64,000 bases of DNA from Schlesneria sp. DSM 10557 (GTDB taxonomy: Bacteria; Planctomycetota; Planctomycetia; Planctomycetales; Planctomycetaceae). A program made the translations under genes and the position numbers. Position 1 is the first letter of the stretch. Each line of letters begins with the position of its first letter. This document shows, in pieces, positions 41,700 to 51,615 of the stretch. The notes beneath the pieces were generated by a model. That model ran no database searches, was not told where the DNA came from, and saw only the letters and a program-made list of their open reading frames with translations. The stretch is from the NCBI RefSeq assembly GCF_041860085.1, contig NZ_CP124747.1, positions 5,146,001-5,210,000 of the forward strand, read 5' to 3'.

Positions 41700-42167
41700 A
41701 TGATGATTCACGATTTGGGGCTTGAAACCCCAAGGAAAAAGCGCAAGCGAGTTGGACGCGGTATTGGCTCTGGCCACGGCAAGACCTCGGGACGCGGGCA
41801 CAAGGGTGCCGGCAGCCGGTCTGGCCATAAAGATCGCGTCGGGTTCGAGGGTGGTCAAATGCCACTCGCCCGCCGAGTCGCGAAGCGTGGTTTCTCGAAC
41901 AATCAATTCGCTCCGAATGTTGCTGAGATCAATCTCAAAGATCTGGACAAAGCATTCGAGTCTGACACTGTCGTCGATATCGCCGCTCTGCGTAAGGCCG
42001 GCCTGGCACCAAACGGCAAGGTCTCCGTTCGGATCCTCGGATTTGGCGAGCTGACAAAGCGGCTGACCGTGCATGCGAACCACTTCTCGCGGTCTGCTGA
42101 AGCGGCAATCGTTGCCAAGGGTGGCCGAGTAGAGCGATCCTTGCACAGCGCAGATTATGCTGGATAA
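41700..42167 (+). CDS. rplO: 50S ribosomal protein L15
   Basis: 155 aa. L15 is a late 50S assembly protein. Gly/Arg/Lys-rich N-terminus RVGRGIGSGHGKTSGRGHKG, then GGQMPLARRVAKRGFSN. Starts directly on the base after the rpsE stop; the ribosome terminating on rpsE can restart here. Confidence 0.96.
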   Translation: MMIHDLGLETPRKKRKRVGRGIGSGHGKTSGRGHKGAGSRSGHKDRVGFEGGQMPLARRVAKRGFSNNQFAPNVAEINLKDLDKAFESDTVVDIAALRKAGLAPNGKVSVRILGFGELTKRLTVHANHFSRSAEAAIVAKGGRVERSLHSADYAG

Positions 42168-42175
42168 ACAAGTAC

Positions 42176-43543
42176 ATGCTTAAGCACCTCCGCAACGTTT
42201 TTTCGATTCCCGAGCTTCGAAATCGGCTGCTGTTGACGCTGGTTCTGCTGGCGGTCTACCGGCTCGGGTTTTCGATGCCTCTGCCATTCGTCAACCAGGA
42301 AGCGCTGGCGGAAAGCCTGTCGCGCCAGGGTGGCAGTGGCGTTGGTCAGATGATGAGCATGTTGTCGCTGTTCTCAGCGTCTAACATCGGTAATCTGACC
42401 ATCTTCGGTCTTGGCATCATGCCGTATATTTCGGCATCAATCATCTTCCAGTTGCTCGGGACGGTTTATCCCCCTCTCGAGAAGCTGCAGAAAGAGGGCG
42501 AGGCGGGTCGGAAGAAGATCAACGAGTGGACGCGCTATGCGACAGTGGTGATCTGCTTCATCCAGAGTTATTTCTGGATTGTTGTGCTTTCCGGTGGATC
42601 AGGCGGCAGTGAAAGAATCATTCTGCCTGAATTCGACAATTTCTACATGCGAATTATCTGCACGGTCACGATGACCGCCGGCAGCGTGTTGCTGATGTGG
42701 ATCGGGGAACAGATTGACGAGTATGGCGTTGGCAACGGCGTGAGCTTGTTGATCATGGCCGGTATTCTCTCCCGTCTTCCGACAGCATTGGGAAGTTTGA
42801 TTGCACCCGCATTCAAGAGTGGAATCGGGTTGGGGAGCTCTGCCGGGATTGACCGGTTGATTCTCCTCGTGGTCGTCTTCTTCGGTGTCGTCTGGTGGGT
42901 TGTGCTGATCACTCAGGCGACCCGCAAGATTCCTGTTCAAAGCGCGAAGCATGTGCGTGGAAATAAGGTCTATGGCGGCCGCGTCGATCATCTGCCATTG
43001 CGGCTTAACCAGTCGGGAGTGATGCCAATCATCTTCGCATCCAGCCTGCTCATGTTCCCCTGGCTTGCGTTTAAGCAGCTCGCTGCGTTGAATATTGATT
43101 TTATGGGTTTGGGGGCGCTATTCACGAAATTGGAGAGTGCTTTCTCGAATCACGGTGGGTTCCTCTACAATGTCTGCTACATCGCTCTGATTTTCTTTTT
43201 CTGCTATTTCTGGACGGCGATTACATTCAATCCCACGGAAATGGCGTCGAACCTGAAGGATTACGGGAGCTTCATCCCAGGTTACCGTCCTGGTGATCGC
43301 ACGGCGGCGTATCTGGAGCGAGTGATGACCCGAGTGACCTACGTCGGGGCGGCATTCCTGTCCCTGGTGGCGGTCATTCCAACGGTGATTTCCGGACTGC
43401 TGAATCTCGATGCCACGGTTTCGAGTTTCTACGGCGGAACTGGCTTGTTGATTTGCGTTTCTGTGGCGATCGATTTGATTCACAAGATAGACAGCTACCT
43501 CGTGGCCCGCCAACAACCCGGGTTGCTTGACGTGCAGGAGTAG
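42176..43543 (+). CDS. secY: Preprotein translocase subunit SecY
   Basis: 455 aa, ten predicted membrane helices. SecY is the protein-conducting channel of the Sec translocon, with SecE encoded at 16459. Landmarks: [75 protein letters not shown] and [16 protein letters not shown] segment ([19 protein letters not shown]). It is 8 nt after rplO. Confidence 0.97.
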   Translation: MLKHLRNVFSIPELRNRLLLTLVLLAVYRLGFSMPLPFVNQEALAESLSRQGGSGVGQMMSMLSLFSASNIGNLTIFGLGIMPYISASIIFQLLGTVYPPLEKLQKEGEAGRKKINEWTRYATVVICFIQSYFWIVVLSGGSGGSERIILPEFDNFYMRIICTVTMTAGSVLLMWIGEQIDEYGVGNGVSLLIMAGILSRLPTALGSLIAPAFKSGIGLGSSAGIDRLILLVVVFFGVVWWVVLITQATRKIPVQSAKHVRGNKVYGGRVDHLPLRLNQSGVMPIIFASSLLMFPWLAFKQLAALNIDFMGLGALFTKLESAFSNHGGFLYNVCYIALIFFFCYFWTAITFNPTEMASNLKDYGSFIPGYRPGDRTAAYLERVMTRVTYVGAAFLSLVAVIPTVISGLLNLDATVSSFYGGTGLLICVSVAIDLIHKIDSYLVARQQPGLLDVQE

Positions 43544-43548
43544 AGACG

Positions 43549-43665
43549 ATGAAGGTTCGTGCTAGCGTAAAGTTGATTTGCGAAGGCTGTAAGGTTGTCC
43601 GCCGCAAAGGTCGCGTATATATCATTTGCTCAACCAACCCACGCCATAAGCAGCGACAGGGTTAA
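43549..43665 (+). CDS. rpmJ: 50S ribosomal protein L36
   Basis: 38 aa ([19 protein letters not shown]...). Short, but an unmistakable match. Zinc ligands CEGC, IIC and the histidine of NPRHKQRQG are present, so this is the zinc-binding form. It begins 5 nt after the secY stop. In E. coli L36 ends the spc operon; here adk, map and infA, which often lie between secY and rpmJ, are absent. Confidence 0.95.
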   Translation: MKVRASVKLICEGCKVVRRKGRVYIICSTNPRHKQRQG

Positions 43666-43722
43666 TAAGCGTCGTTGGGCGTTGGGTAGTCAATAAAAAG
43701 TTTTTCGATTGGGTGATGAGTT

Positions 43723-44109
43723 ATGCCGCGTATTCAGGGTGTGGATTTGCCGAACGACAAGCATGTCGTGGTGGCGTTGCAGTACATCTACGGCATCGGT
43801 GATTGGGTGGCGGCGGAGATCTGCTTCCGGTTGGGGATTGATCCCTTCCTGAAGGCGTCGGCGTTGACCGACGAGACCGTGTCCCGGATCACTGGATTGC
43901 TCGACAAGGACTACCTCGTTGAGGGTCAGCTCCGTCGTACGATTCAGCAGAACATCGCTCGTCTCCGAGATATTCAGAGCTATCGCGGACTTCGTCATCG
44001 CCGCAACCTGCCCGTTCGCGGTCAGCGTACACGCACTAACGCCCGCACGCGTAAGGGCGTTAAGAAGACGGTTGCCGGTAAGAAGGGCGTCAAGGACATG
44101 AAGCACTGA
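43723..44109 (+). CDS. rpsM: 30S ribosomal protein S13
   Basis: 128 aa. S13 bridges the 30S head with the 50S subunit and contacts P-site tRNA. Conserved RIQGVDLPNDKHVVVALQYIYGIG, RLRDIQSYRGLRHRRNLPVRGQRTRTNART and a Lys-rich tail. First of the alpha-operon genes, 58 nt after rpmJ. Confidence 0.97.
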   Translation: MPRIQGVDLPNDKHVVVALQYIYGIGDWVAAEICFRLGIDPFLKASALTDETVSRITGLLDKDYLVEGQLRRTIQQNIARLRDIQSYRGLRHRRNLPVRGQRTRTNARTRKGVKKTVAGKKGVKDMKH

Positions 44110-44249
44110 TCGAAGTTCGATTCAGTCGATGTCCCTTTCGGCCAGTCAGGCGTATTTGTTCCATTGGGTGGCGTAATTGCCATCTGCACAGTAATCTGCC
44201 CTGCACAAGTGTGTCTCCGGGTGGTTGAATTTGGACTACAGGTTTCGTT

Positions 44250-44630
44250 ATGGCAAAAGTTAAAAAACGCAAGGTGCGACGAAATATCACCCGTGGTATT
44301 GCGCACATTCAGGCGACATTCAACAACACGATCGTGACCATCACCGACGTAAACGGTGACGTGCTGTGCTGGGCTTCGGCCGGGACCGTTGGTTTCAAGG
44401 GGAGCCGTAAGAGCACCCCGTTCGCTGCTCAGCGAGCTGCCGAGACCTGTTCGGAACGCGCCGCGAAGTTCGGTATGAAGGAAATGGAAGTCCAGGTCAA
44501 AGGTCCTGGCTCCGGTCGTGAGAGCGCGATTACCGGTCTTCAGACCTCGGGTGTCGTGATTCGCTCGATTGAGGATATTACGCCAATCCCGCACAATGGG
44601 TGTCGGCCACGGAAGAAGCGACGCGTCTGA
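44250..44630 (+). CDS. rpsK: 30S ribosomal protein S11
   Basis: 126 aa. S11 lines the platform that binds mRNA upstream of the P site. Conserved [20 protein letters not shown] segment ([19 protein letters not shown]), [18 protein letters not shown] and [16 protein letters not shown]. There is a 140-nt gap to rpsM without recognisable features. rpsD does not follow as it does in E. coli. Confidence 0.97.
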   Translation: MAKVKKRKVRRNITRGIAHIQATFNNTIVTITDVNGDVLCWASAGTVGFKGSRKSTPFAAQRAAETCSERAAKFGMKEMEVQVKGPGSGRESAITGLQTSGVVIRSIEDITPIPHNGCRPRKKRRV

Positions 44631-44687
44631 TACCTTTGGTTCGGGCGTTCGTGGGTACGATTTACGACGTTTGTAGGTGATTATTCA

Positions 44688-45707
44688 ATGAGAATTCGCT
44701 GGCGCGGCCTTGAATTGCCGAATCGGGTCGTCACCGAGAAAGAGACCCTGACGAGCACGTACGGCAAATTTGTGATCGAGCCATTCGAGCGTGGCTTTGG
44801 TGCGACGATCGGAAACAGTTTGCGACGGATTTTGCTGTCGAGCCTGGAAGGTAGTTCGGTCACACGGATCAAGATTCAGGGTGTCCAGCACGAATTCACC
44901 ACCATCCCCGGTATCGTTGAAGACGTCACGGATATCTGTCTGAATCTGAAGTCGGTTGTTGTTAAGAATCACGCTTTGGTTCCAAAGACGTTGCGTATCG
45001 AGCGTCATGAACGTGGCGTGGTGACCGCGGCGGATATCATTGTTGATGACCAAGTTGAAGTCTACAACAAGGATTTGGTCATCGCGACGATGACTGACGA
45101 CGTCTCGCTGAACATCGAGATTCAGGTTGAGAATGGTCGCGGTTATTCCCCGGTCTCGGAACAGCCCGAGCATCAGAATGAAGTTGGGGTGATCCCTATC
45201 GACGCCATTTTCTCGCCGATCACGCGTGTGCGTTACAAGATCGAAGAGACGCGCGTTGGGCAGCGGACGAACTATGACCGACTGATTCTTGAGATCTGGA
45301 CCAACGGGACGGTCACACCTGAGATGGCTTTGGTTGAGTCTGCCAAGATTCTGCGTAAGCATCTCAATCCGATCATCACTTATCGTGAGCCTGGTCCCGA
45401 AACGTTCCCGGACAGCGGCCTGCGTAATATGCATGAGTCGACGGGATACGCTCCGGTTGATCTGGAGTTGGAAGAACGGTTGTCACGTAGTTTGGCTGAA
45501 CTGAATTTGTCGGTGCGGGCTACGAACTGTCTCGAGTCCGAAGGGATCAATACCGTTCGCGACCTGGTGACAAGGACGGAAGACCAGTTGCTGCAGGTCC
45601 GCAATTTCGGTGACACGACATTGCAGGAAGTGCGTGAGCGGTTGACGTCGATTAACTTGCGTCTGGGGATGCGATTGCCACAATCGATGCAGCAGCGCGA
45701 TCGCTAG
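44688..45707 (+). CDS. rpoA: DNA-directed RNA polymerase subunit alpha
   Basis: 339 aa. N-terminal dimerisation domain ([25 protein letters not shown]) and C-terminal helix-hairpin-helix domain ([36 protein letters not shown]) that contacts UP elements and activators. It is the assembly scaffold for RpoB and RpoC, encoded 20 kb away. It lies 58 nt after rpsK. Confidence 0.97.
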   Translation: MRIRWRGLELPNRVVTEKETLTSTYGKFVIEPFERGFGATIGNSLRRILLSSLEGSSVTRIKIQGVQHEFTTIPGIVEDVTDICLNLKSVVVKNHALVPKTLRIERHERGVVTAADIIVDDQVEVYNKDLVIATMTDDVSLNIEIQVENGRGYSPVSEQPEHQNEVGVIPIDAIFSPITRVRYKIEETRVGQRTNYDRLILEIWTNGTVTPEMALVESAKILRKHLNPIITYREPGPETFPDSGLRNMHESTGYAPVDLELEERLSRSLAELNLSVRATNCLESEGINTVRDLVTRTEDQLLQVRNFGDTTLQEVRERLTSINLRLGMRLPQSMQQRDR

Positions 45708-45847
45708 AAGAGATTTTTGGAGTGATTGGCCCCTGATGCGCGTCTCTCGCGTTCAGGTTGCCAGTCGGGTAAAGTACAGCTTTCCGGTTCAGTCCGTTTC
45801 GACGTCTGGGCCGCTCGCAACATACTTGATATGGTTTTGAACAGATC

Positions 45848-46420
45848 ATGCGACATCGAAAAAGCGGACGAAAACTGGGCCGGAATCAGAGTCACCGAAA
45901 CTCGATGTTCCGCAACATGGCGACCAGTCTGATTTGTTCCAGCAAGCCGGACGCTGCCAGCGGCAATGCTCCTAAGGTGCCTGGACGTATTATCACAACC
46001 GTCGAGAAGGCCAAAGAACTGCGTCCCGTGGTCGAGAAGCTGATCACGATGGGCAAGAAGGCTCTTGCCCACCAGGATGCTGCTGCTCAGTTCGCGACTT
46101 CGGCTGCTCGAGGCAGTGCTGAATGGGAAGAGTGGCGAAAGTCTGACCGTTGGCAGAAGTGGAGTGCCGCGATCGCTCCCGCCGTATCACTGCGTCGGCG
46201 AGCATTTGCTGCTCTGCGTAGCAAAGAAGCTGTGGCGATCCTGTTCAGTGAGATCGCTCCCCGGTTCCGTGAACGTCAGGGTGGTTACACTCGCGTCGTG
46301 CGACTGGCTGAGTTTCGTCTCGGTGATGCCGGGCGAAAGGCTTTGATCGAGTTCGTCGGTCAGAATGATCGCAAGAGCGTTCGACGTGGCGGAGCTGCCC
46401 GTTCGATCGCAACGACTTGA
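45848..46420 (+). CDS. rplQ: 50S ribosomal protein L17 with internal insertions
   Basis: 190 aa against about 120-130 in most bacteria. L17 lies near the tunnel exit. N-terminus [17 protein letters not shown] and FRNMATSLI are normal. An insertion of about 15 residues ([16 protein letters not shown]) follows, then [18 protein letters not shown], then about 40 extra residues (segment containing [16 protein letters not shown]) before the standard [20 protein letters not shown] and [13 protein letters not shown]. The final gene of the cluster, followed by a terminator. Confidence 0.93.
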   Translation: MRHRKSGRKLGRNQSHRNSMFRNMATSLICSSKPDAASGNAPKVPGRIITTVEKAKELRPVVEKLITMGKKALAHQDAAAQFATSAARGSAEWEEWRKSDRWQKWSAAIAPAVSLRRRAFAALRSKEAVAILFSEIAPRFRERQGGYTRVVRLAEFRLGDAGRKALIEFVGQNDRKSVRRGGAARSIATT

Positions 46421-46458
46421 TTGATCGGGTCAGGCGTTGTGGGCGCGTGAAATAGATG

Positions 46459-46499
46459 GCCTTCTTCAGCAGTATTGCTGAGGAAGGCTTTTTTGTTTT
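46459..46499 (+). terminator. Rho-independent terminator after rplQ (end of ribosomal protein cluster)
   Basis: GCCTTCTTCAGCA pairs with TGCTGAGGAAGGC around a GTAT loop, followed by TTTTTTGTTTT. 38 nt past the rplQ stop. Confidence 0.95.
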
Positions 46500-46533
46500 A
46501 TGGTCTTGGATTGCTGTTGTTTGTGAGGTCCCG

Positions 46534-47490
46534 ATGTCACTGCTGAGTTTTGGCTCTCTCTACCAGTTGGCGGATCAGTTGGCGTCTCCCCTGCCGGTCG
46601 TGGCTGCGGGAGGGGCAGATCGAACTGTTCTGGAAGCGTTGTCGATCGCTCAGCGGCGCGGGTGGGTGAAGCCGATCCTGACAGGGTCGGTCGCCGAAAT
46701 TCAGTCGCTGGCTCATGACCTTGATATTGAGTTGTCCGTGTTTCAATTGATTGACAGTGACCAACCCGCTGTGGCTGCCGTCGCGGAAGTGAAGGCGGGG
46801 CGGGCGAGTCTGCTGATGAAGGGGCAGATTGCGACGCCAGATCTCATGAAAGCGGTGCTGTCTCGAGAGAATGGCCTGCGAACGGAACGTTGCATCTGTC
46901 AGGTTGTATTGATGGAAATAGCAAGGGATGCCCGGCGTTTCCTGTTGTCGGACACCGGGATCACGATTCAGCCGACGCTGGAGCAGAAAGCAGATATTCT
47001 GCGGAGTATGGTCGACGTGGCGACGGCGTTGAGCGATGGAGCATCCAGTGAACTGCCTCGGATTGGCGTGATGTCGGCCACGGAAAAGGTGACCGATTCG
47101 ATGCCCGATACTCTGGATGCCGCGGAACTGGCTCGGCGAAACCAGGCGGGCGAATTGCCGGGATGTATCGTACAGGGCCCGCTCTCGTTCGATCTTGCCT
47201 ACGCGACAGACGCTGCGGAAAAGAAGCGGATCAGTGGATCTGTTGTCGGTGCTGCAGACGGGATGCTGTTCCCGAATCTACTGTCCGCAAATTTGACGGT
47301 GAAGGCGTTGATGTACACCGCGGACTGCAAGTTTGGCGGCGTGCTATGCGGGGCGGCCTGTCCGGTGGTCTTCATGTCGCGAGCGGATTCGACAGAGACG
47401 CGGTTGAATTCGCTTGCTTTCACCTTGCGGATGCTGACCGCCAAGGATGAGTTTGTGCGGAGCGGGGGGCCTCAGGACGAAGGCTTGTAG
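46534..47490 (+). CDS. Phosphate acetyl/butyryltransferase family enzyme
   Basis: 318 aa. The family transfers acyl groups between CoA and phosphate (Pta or Ptb). The sequence fits the PTA/PTB fold: [16 protein letters not shown] at the start, [39 protein letters not shown] and [24 protein letters not shown]. Short length and [16 protein letters not shown] suggest phosphate butyryltransferase rather than Pta, but specificity cannot be settled and no butyrate kinase gene is adjacent. The frame extends back to 46456, but that part is inside the terminator; GAGG before the ATG at 46534 fixes the start. Confidence 0.82.
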   Translation: MSLLSFGSLYQLADQLASPLPVVAAGGADRTVLEALSIAQRRGWVKPILTGSVAEIQSLAHDLDIELSVFQLIDSDQPAVAAVAEVKAGRASLLMKGQIATPDLMKAVLSRENGLRTERCICQVVLMEIARDARRFLLSDTGITIQPTLEQKADILRSMVDVATALSDGASSELPRIGVMSATEKVTDSMPDTLDAAELARRNQAGELPGCIVQGPLSFDLAYATDAAEKKRISGSVVGAADGMLFPNLLSANLTVKALMYTADCKFGGVLCGAACPVVFMSRADSTETRLNSLAFTLRMLTAKDEFVRSGGPQDEGL

Positions 47491-47840
47491 AGGAAACCGG
47501 GGGCCGTAGTTTGCTCTGCTCTGCTCTACCTTGCGATGCAGGTCAGGTCTCCGTTGCCAGTCGAGTACTTCTTCTTCAGACTGCAGACCGACGGTTGTGG
47601 CTTCTGGGGAAGGTATCGGCCGCTTTCTGCTGATGGGGGGCGGTCGTGTCCGCTCCTTCACACATCGTCGAGGATAAGTCGACACCTGTCGGGACGGCTC
47701 CGGAACTGAAAAACCCCGGCAGCCGCGCTCAAGCGGCGAACCGGGGTGTCTGTCGTCTCGAATGAAGAGGGCCGAGTGTCGTAATGCGCTGAAGGCAGAC
47801 TGGGAAATCGCCTAGCGTGAAATCAATCTCAGTTGAGGGT
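47491..47840. other. Intergenic region between convergent genes
   Basis: About 350 nt between the plus-strand acyltransferase and the minus-strand SGNH gene. It holds the minus-strand terminator at 47709-47747 and nothing else I can support. Confidence 0.6.
47709..47747 (-). terminator. Terminator of the minus-strand SGNH hydrolase gene
   Basis: Read on the minus strand: ACCCCGG...CCGC arms pair (47747-47733 with 47726-47713; two unpaired bases), followed by TTTTT. Confidence 0.7.
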
Positions 47841-48698
47841 TCATGGCTTCACGAACTGCTTTCTGATCAGGGGAGTCAGGAACCTCGCGGTTTCGTCTCC
47901 GATGACGTGGTAACCTGCCAGATTGGGATGCCGATCGCCGAACCAGCCGGGAAGATGTCCAAAATGGGCATCCAGGCGGTTGTCGAGGACTTCGACGGTT
48001 GGGGAACTTCCAGGGACGACGAAGGGCTTCACAAATTCGCGTCGATTTTCCGGGATTTTATCCAGGGGAAAACGGCGGTAGTTGAGCATGTCCGGCCCCC
48101 GCTGCAGTTCCGCGGCATATCGCGGGTAGATGTCGAAAAGTAGTAACCCTTCGGCTTTGGCGACTGCAACGTTCTGGTGGTTGATCCGCGTCGTCAACGC
48201 TTCATTTCCGTAGGGGATGACTGTCATCACGATGAGGGTGGCCTTCGGATGGTCGGTTTTCAGCCGCTCGATGAGTTCGTGATAATCCTTGGCAAAGTTC
48301 TCGTCGAAGTTTTCACGGCGGCCGACGTCATTCAAGCCGTAGCGAATGAGCACGTAATCGATACCGGGGAGCTTTGCAGCTTCCTTGTCGTAGCGGCCCG
48401 AGTCGAGCAGTCGGCGGATGTATTCGCCGCTCAAACCCAGATTGATGACATTGGTCGGAGGCAAATCCTGTTCAGCGGCCAGGAGTTCCCGAATGACGTC
48501 TTCCAGGTGAGGGCCTTTCGGGACATGTTGTTTGGGGATGATCCCTTCTGTCGTGCTGTCGCCCAGCAGCAGAATCTGAACTTTGCCATCGTGTTCGGCG
48601 TGTGCCGGGGCACCCCCGAAAAGGATCATCAGAAGGGTGACCGTCAGCAGGCTGAACGGCTGGACTCGAAGAGTTGTTCGTCTGGTGGCCAAGTTCAT
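47841..48698 (-). CDS. Secreted SGNH/GDSL-family hydrolase
   Basis: 285 aa. Signal peptide of about 35 residues ending APAHA. Block I LLLGDSTTEG holds the catalytic serine, block III RYGLNDVGRR holds the oxyanion asparagine, and DRHPNLAGYHVIGD supplies the Asp/His pair. These enzymes are esterases or deacylases, often on carbohydrate esters; the substrate here is unknown. GGGGAG lies at a usable distance only for the second ATG (48698), so I start there. The gene lies 69 nt past the end of the beta-ketoacyl synthase gene on the same strand. Confidence 0.88.
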   Translation of the reverse strand: MNLATRRTTLRVQPFSLLTVTLLMILFGGAPAHAEHDGKVQILLLGDSTTEGIIPKQHVPKGPHLEDVIRELLAAEQDLPPTNVINLGLSGEYIRRLLDSGRYDKEAAKLPGIDYVLIRYGLNDVGRRENFDENFAKDYHELIERLKTDHPKATLIVMTVIPYGNEALTTRINHQNVAVAKAEGLLLFDIYPRYAAELQRGPDMLNYRRFPLDKIPENRREFVKPFVVPGSSPTVEVLDNRLDAHFGHLPGWFGDRHPNLAGYHVIGDETARFLTPLIRKQFVKP

Positions 48699-48767
48699 TC
48701 GCATCTCCCCTGATGTTCAAGTTGTCGGACCATGTTGCCGGAGCTTTGCATCCTGCCGGCGTGAACT

Positions 48768-50015
48768 TCAGTTCTCGACGGCGGCCAGGATGATGGACGA
48801 ATTATGGCCGCCAAAACCGAAACTGTTGAGCATACCCATTCGAATTTTTTCATCGACGGGGGATGTGTGGACAGTCTTTTTCAGCCATTCTTCGGATGGT
48901 TCGTCGAAGTTCAGCGTCGGGTGGATGACACCGTCGCGGATGGACATCGCGATGACGGCAGCGGCCACACTACCACTGGCGCCGCAAAGGTGGCCGATCA
49001 GGCTTTTGGTGCAGCTGATTGAAAGTCGATCGGCCGCTCGTTCGCCAAATGCGGTTCGGATCGCTGTCGCTTCGGCGGCGTCTCCGAGTTCCGTGCTGGT
49101 GGCATGAGCGTTGATGTAGGGAATTTGCTCGGGCATGACGTGGGCATCCTGCATGGCAGCGCGCATCGCCTCCGCTGCACCGGCACCCGATGGATTGGGA
49201 GCCGTCATGTGATGGGCATCGGCGGTCTGTCCGCACCCCACGATTTCGCAGTAGATCCGGGCGCCCCGGCGGAGGGCGTGTTCATAATCTTCAAGGACGA
49301 GGATTCCAGCCCCTTCACCCAGCACAAATCCGTCGCGTCCCCGATCGAAGGGGCGACTGGCCTGAGTGGGAGCATCGTTTCGTTCGGAGAGAGATCGTGC
49401 AGCGCAGAAGCCAGCAAGGCCGAGCGGTGTGATGGGAGCCTCTGCTCCGCCAGTGATCACGATGTCACTCCGTCCGGTGCGAATCAGGTCACGGGCGGTG
49501 GAAATGGCGTCAGCGGCCGATGCGCACGCGGATGAGACACTGAAGCAGGGGCCGGTGACCCCGAAGTGAATCGAAATCGCCGCGGCCGCCGCGTTGGGCA
49601 TGATGCGGGGAACGAAGAACGGGCTGACGCGTCCGGGGCCGACGTGCTGGAGCTTGATGCTTTCTTCCTCGAAGACTTCCATCCCGCCGATGCCGGTTCC
49701 GACGACGACGGCGGCTCGCCGGGGGTCGCCGTTTGTCGGGTCGAGTCCCGCGTCTTTCAGGGCTTCGATCGCGGCGACCAGTCCGTATTGCGCATAACGG
49801 TCGAGCCTTTTCGCCTGTTTGCCCCCGAGAATTTCGTCCGGCTGGAAGTTTTTGACTTCGGCGGCGATCCGGGTGCGGTAGTGAGAAGCATCGAATCGGG
49901 AGATCGTGCCCACCGCAGACTGACCGTCGCAGACCGCCTTCCAGAAGTCGGGCATATTGTTGGCTAAGGGGTTCACTGTTCCGAGGCCAGTAATGACCGC
50001 GCGGCGCATTTCCAT
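48768..50015 (-). CDS. Beta-ketoacyl-ACP synthase (KAS II/FabF-like), downstream copy
   Basis: 415 aa. Condenses acyl-ACP with malonyl-ACP in fatty-acid elongation. Start MEMRRAVITGLGTVNPL, catalytic cysteine in VSSACASAADAI, first histidine in INAHATSTELGD, second in TKSLIGHLCGASG, and GFGGHNSSII at the end complete the Cys-His-His triad. AAGGA lies 7 nt before the ATG. Tandem with a second synthase 85 nt upstream. Specificity (FabF or a secondary-metabolite KAS) is undetermined; no acyl carrier protein lies beside it. Confidence 0.88.
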   Translation of the reverse strand: MEMRRAVITGLGTVNPLANNMPDFWKAVCDGQSAVGTISRFDASHYRTRIAAEVKNFQPDEILGGKQAKRLDRYAQYGLVAAIEALKDAGLDPTNGDPRRAAVVVGTGIGGMEVFEEESIKLQHVGPGRVSPFFVPRIMPNAAAAAISIHFGVTGPCFSVSSACASAADAISTARDLIRTGRSDIVITGGAEAPITPLGLAGFCAARSLSERNDAPTQASRPFDRGRDGFVLGEGAGILVLEDYEHALRRGARIYCEIVGCGQTADAHHMTAPNPSGAGAAEAMRAAMQDAHVMPEQIPYINAHATSTELGDAAEATAIRTAFGERAADRLSISCTKSLIGHLCGASGSVAAAVIAMSIRDGVIHPTLNFDEPSEEWLKKTVHTSPVDEKIRMGMLNSFGFGGHNSSIILAAVEN

Positions 50016-50100
50016 GGGACGTCCTTGTCAGGTATTAACGGACCGCGCTGAATGGCGATCACGAGGAAACTTCGGGGGGAGAATCTTACGGGGGATTCAC

Positions 50101-51378
50101 CTAGATTTGCGAGAACAGGAGCGACACGTTCTGGCCGCCGAAACCAAAGCTGTTCGAGAGAACGTGCGAAACGGGCAGTTCCCGCGCGGTGAGTGGGACG
50201 TAATCCAGATCACACTGAGGGTCTGGGGTCTCGTAATTCATTGTCGGCGGGATGACGTTGGCGCCGATGGCCATGACGGAGAAGACGGCTTCGATCCCAC
50301 CGCCGGCTGCGACCAGGTGACCTGTCATGCTTTTGGTGCTGCTGACGGGAAGATGATCGGCGGCAGTTCCAAAGACCTTGCGGATGGCCAGAGTTTCCAG
50401 TGCGTCGTTCGCCTTGGTGCTGGTTCCATGCGCATTGAGGTAGCTGACGTCGGAGGGGTTCAAGCGGGCTTCCTGAAGTGCCAGCTTCATCGCGGTGACG
50501 GCTCCCCTCCCTTCGGGATGAATGTCCGTCACGCGGTAGGCATCGGCGGTAGAACCGTACCCGGTCAACTCGGCGTAGATCGGAGCCCCACGCCGTCGCG
50601 CCGCTTCGTATTCTTCCAGAATAATGATCCCTGCCCCTTCTCCCAGGACAAAACCATTACGGTCCAGATCGAAGGGTCGCGATGCCCTGGTGGGGTCATC
50701 GTTACGCGTCGACAGAGTCGTCAACAGACAAAAGCCCGTCACTCCGAACGGATGAATCATGGAGCTGCTGCCGCCCGTCAGTGCTGCATCGAGGAGTCCA
50801 TCTTCGATCAGTTTGGCGGATTCCCCGATGGCTTGAGCGGCTGCGGCACAGGCTGTGAGGGTGTTGAGATTGGGGCCTTCGAAACCGAACTCCGCTGCGA
50901 GATGAGCGGATACCATGTGCGGTTCCTGCTCCATCTCTTTCGCGGCGTCGAGATTGGCCAGCACGAGCTGATTGAAGGCGGGGAGATCGCAGTGGCCATT
51001 CGTGGACGAGCGAGCCACCATGCTCATGAAAAGTTCAAAATCCTGACTTCCCTCGCCTGCACCGGTGTAAACGCCGATGCGGCCCGGATCGTATCCTGCC
51101 TGCTGCAGCCCCGAGTCCCGGACAGCTTGAGCCCCGGCAGCAATGGCAAAGTGGATGTTGCGTCCGGACTTGGGATATCGCTTTTGTACCTCTGGGAATG
51201 TCGTCCCAAAGTTCTTGACCTCGGCTGCGATCCGTGCGGGGTAGTTGGACGCGTCGAATATCGAGATCGCAGAGACCCCCGACTGGCCATTCAGTAATGC
51301 GTTCCAGGACTCCGCGGGCGAGTTTCCGACCGGACTGACGCATCCCAGTCCAGTGACAACGACTCGTCTCTTTTTCAC
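50101..51378 (-). CDS. Beta-ketoacyl-ACP synthase (KAS II/FabF-like), upstream copy
   Basis: 425 aa, GTG start with GAGGAG 7 nt upstream. MKKRRVVVTGLGCVSPVG, catalytic cysteine in NTLTACAAAAQAIGE, histidines in LNAHGTSTKAND and TKSMTGHLVAAGG, and NSFGFGGQNVSLLF at the end. Both tandem copies have complete triads, so neither is a chain-length-factor-type partner. It differs from the downstream copy in the surrounding active-site sequences and has its own predicted promoter. Confidence 0.88.
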   Translation of the reverse strand: MKKRRVVVTGLGCVSPVGNSPAESWNALLNGQSGVSAISIFDASNYPARIAAEVKNFGTTFPEVQKRYPKSGRNIHFAIAAGAQAVRDSGLQQAGYDPGRIGVYTGAGEGSQDFELFMSMVARSSTNGHCDLPAFNQLVLANLDAAKEMEQEPHMVSAHLAAEFGFEGPNLNTLTACAAAAQAIGESAKLIEDGLLDAALTGGSSSMIHPFGVTGFCLLTTLSTRNDDPTRASRPFDLDRNGFVLGEGAGIIILEEYEAARRRGAPIYAELTGYGSTADAYRVTDIHPEGRGAVTAMKLALQEARLNPSDVSYLNAHGTSTKANDALETLAIRKVFGTAADHLPVSSTKSMTGHLVAAGGGIEAVFSVMAIGANVIPPTMNYETPDPQCDLDYVPLTARELPVSHVLSNSFGFGGQNVSLLFSQI

Positions 51379-51413
51379 AAGTATCTCCTCGTTGGAACCG
51401 CATGTAAAAAACT

Positions 51414-51440
51414 TGTATATGCAATTTCATGCAGCGTCAA
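51414..51440 (-). promoter_or_regulatory. Predicted sigma70-type promoter of the KAS operon
   Basis: On the minus strand: TTGACG (51440-51435), 15-nt spacer, TATACA (51419-51414). The spacer is slightly short. The GTG start follows about 35 nt downstream. Confidence 0.5.
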
Positions 51441-51555
51441 GAGACGGGGATCAAGGGGAATTGGCTGATCGATCGGGACACGAAACGCAGGCGGGGGTTC
51501 GTGCATCCGCGTGGCTCGGAATAGGATCAATGGCAGCCAATGCCAATCTTAGCGG

Positions 51556-51564
51556 TGTTATACT
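51556..51564 (+). promoter_or_regulatory. Extended -10 promoter element ahead of the 51616 gene
   Basis: TGTTATACT, an extended -10 (TGn followed by TATACT at 51559-51564); no clear -35. A start near 51571 would leave a leader of about 45 nt before the ATG at 51616. Confidence 0.45.
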
Positions 51565-51615
51565 GCAGAAGAGAGTGTGATCGTGCTTCCGGGCCAATTT
51601 GCTGAAAATGGTGAG

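Noticed and set aside
49957..51297. 446-codon plus-strand frame
   Set aside because: Antisense to both beta-ketoacyl synthase genes, which are clear family members.
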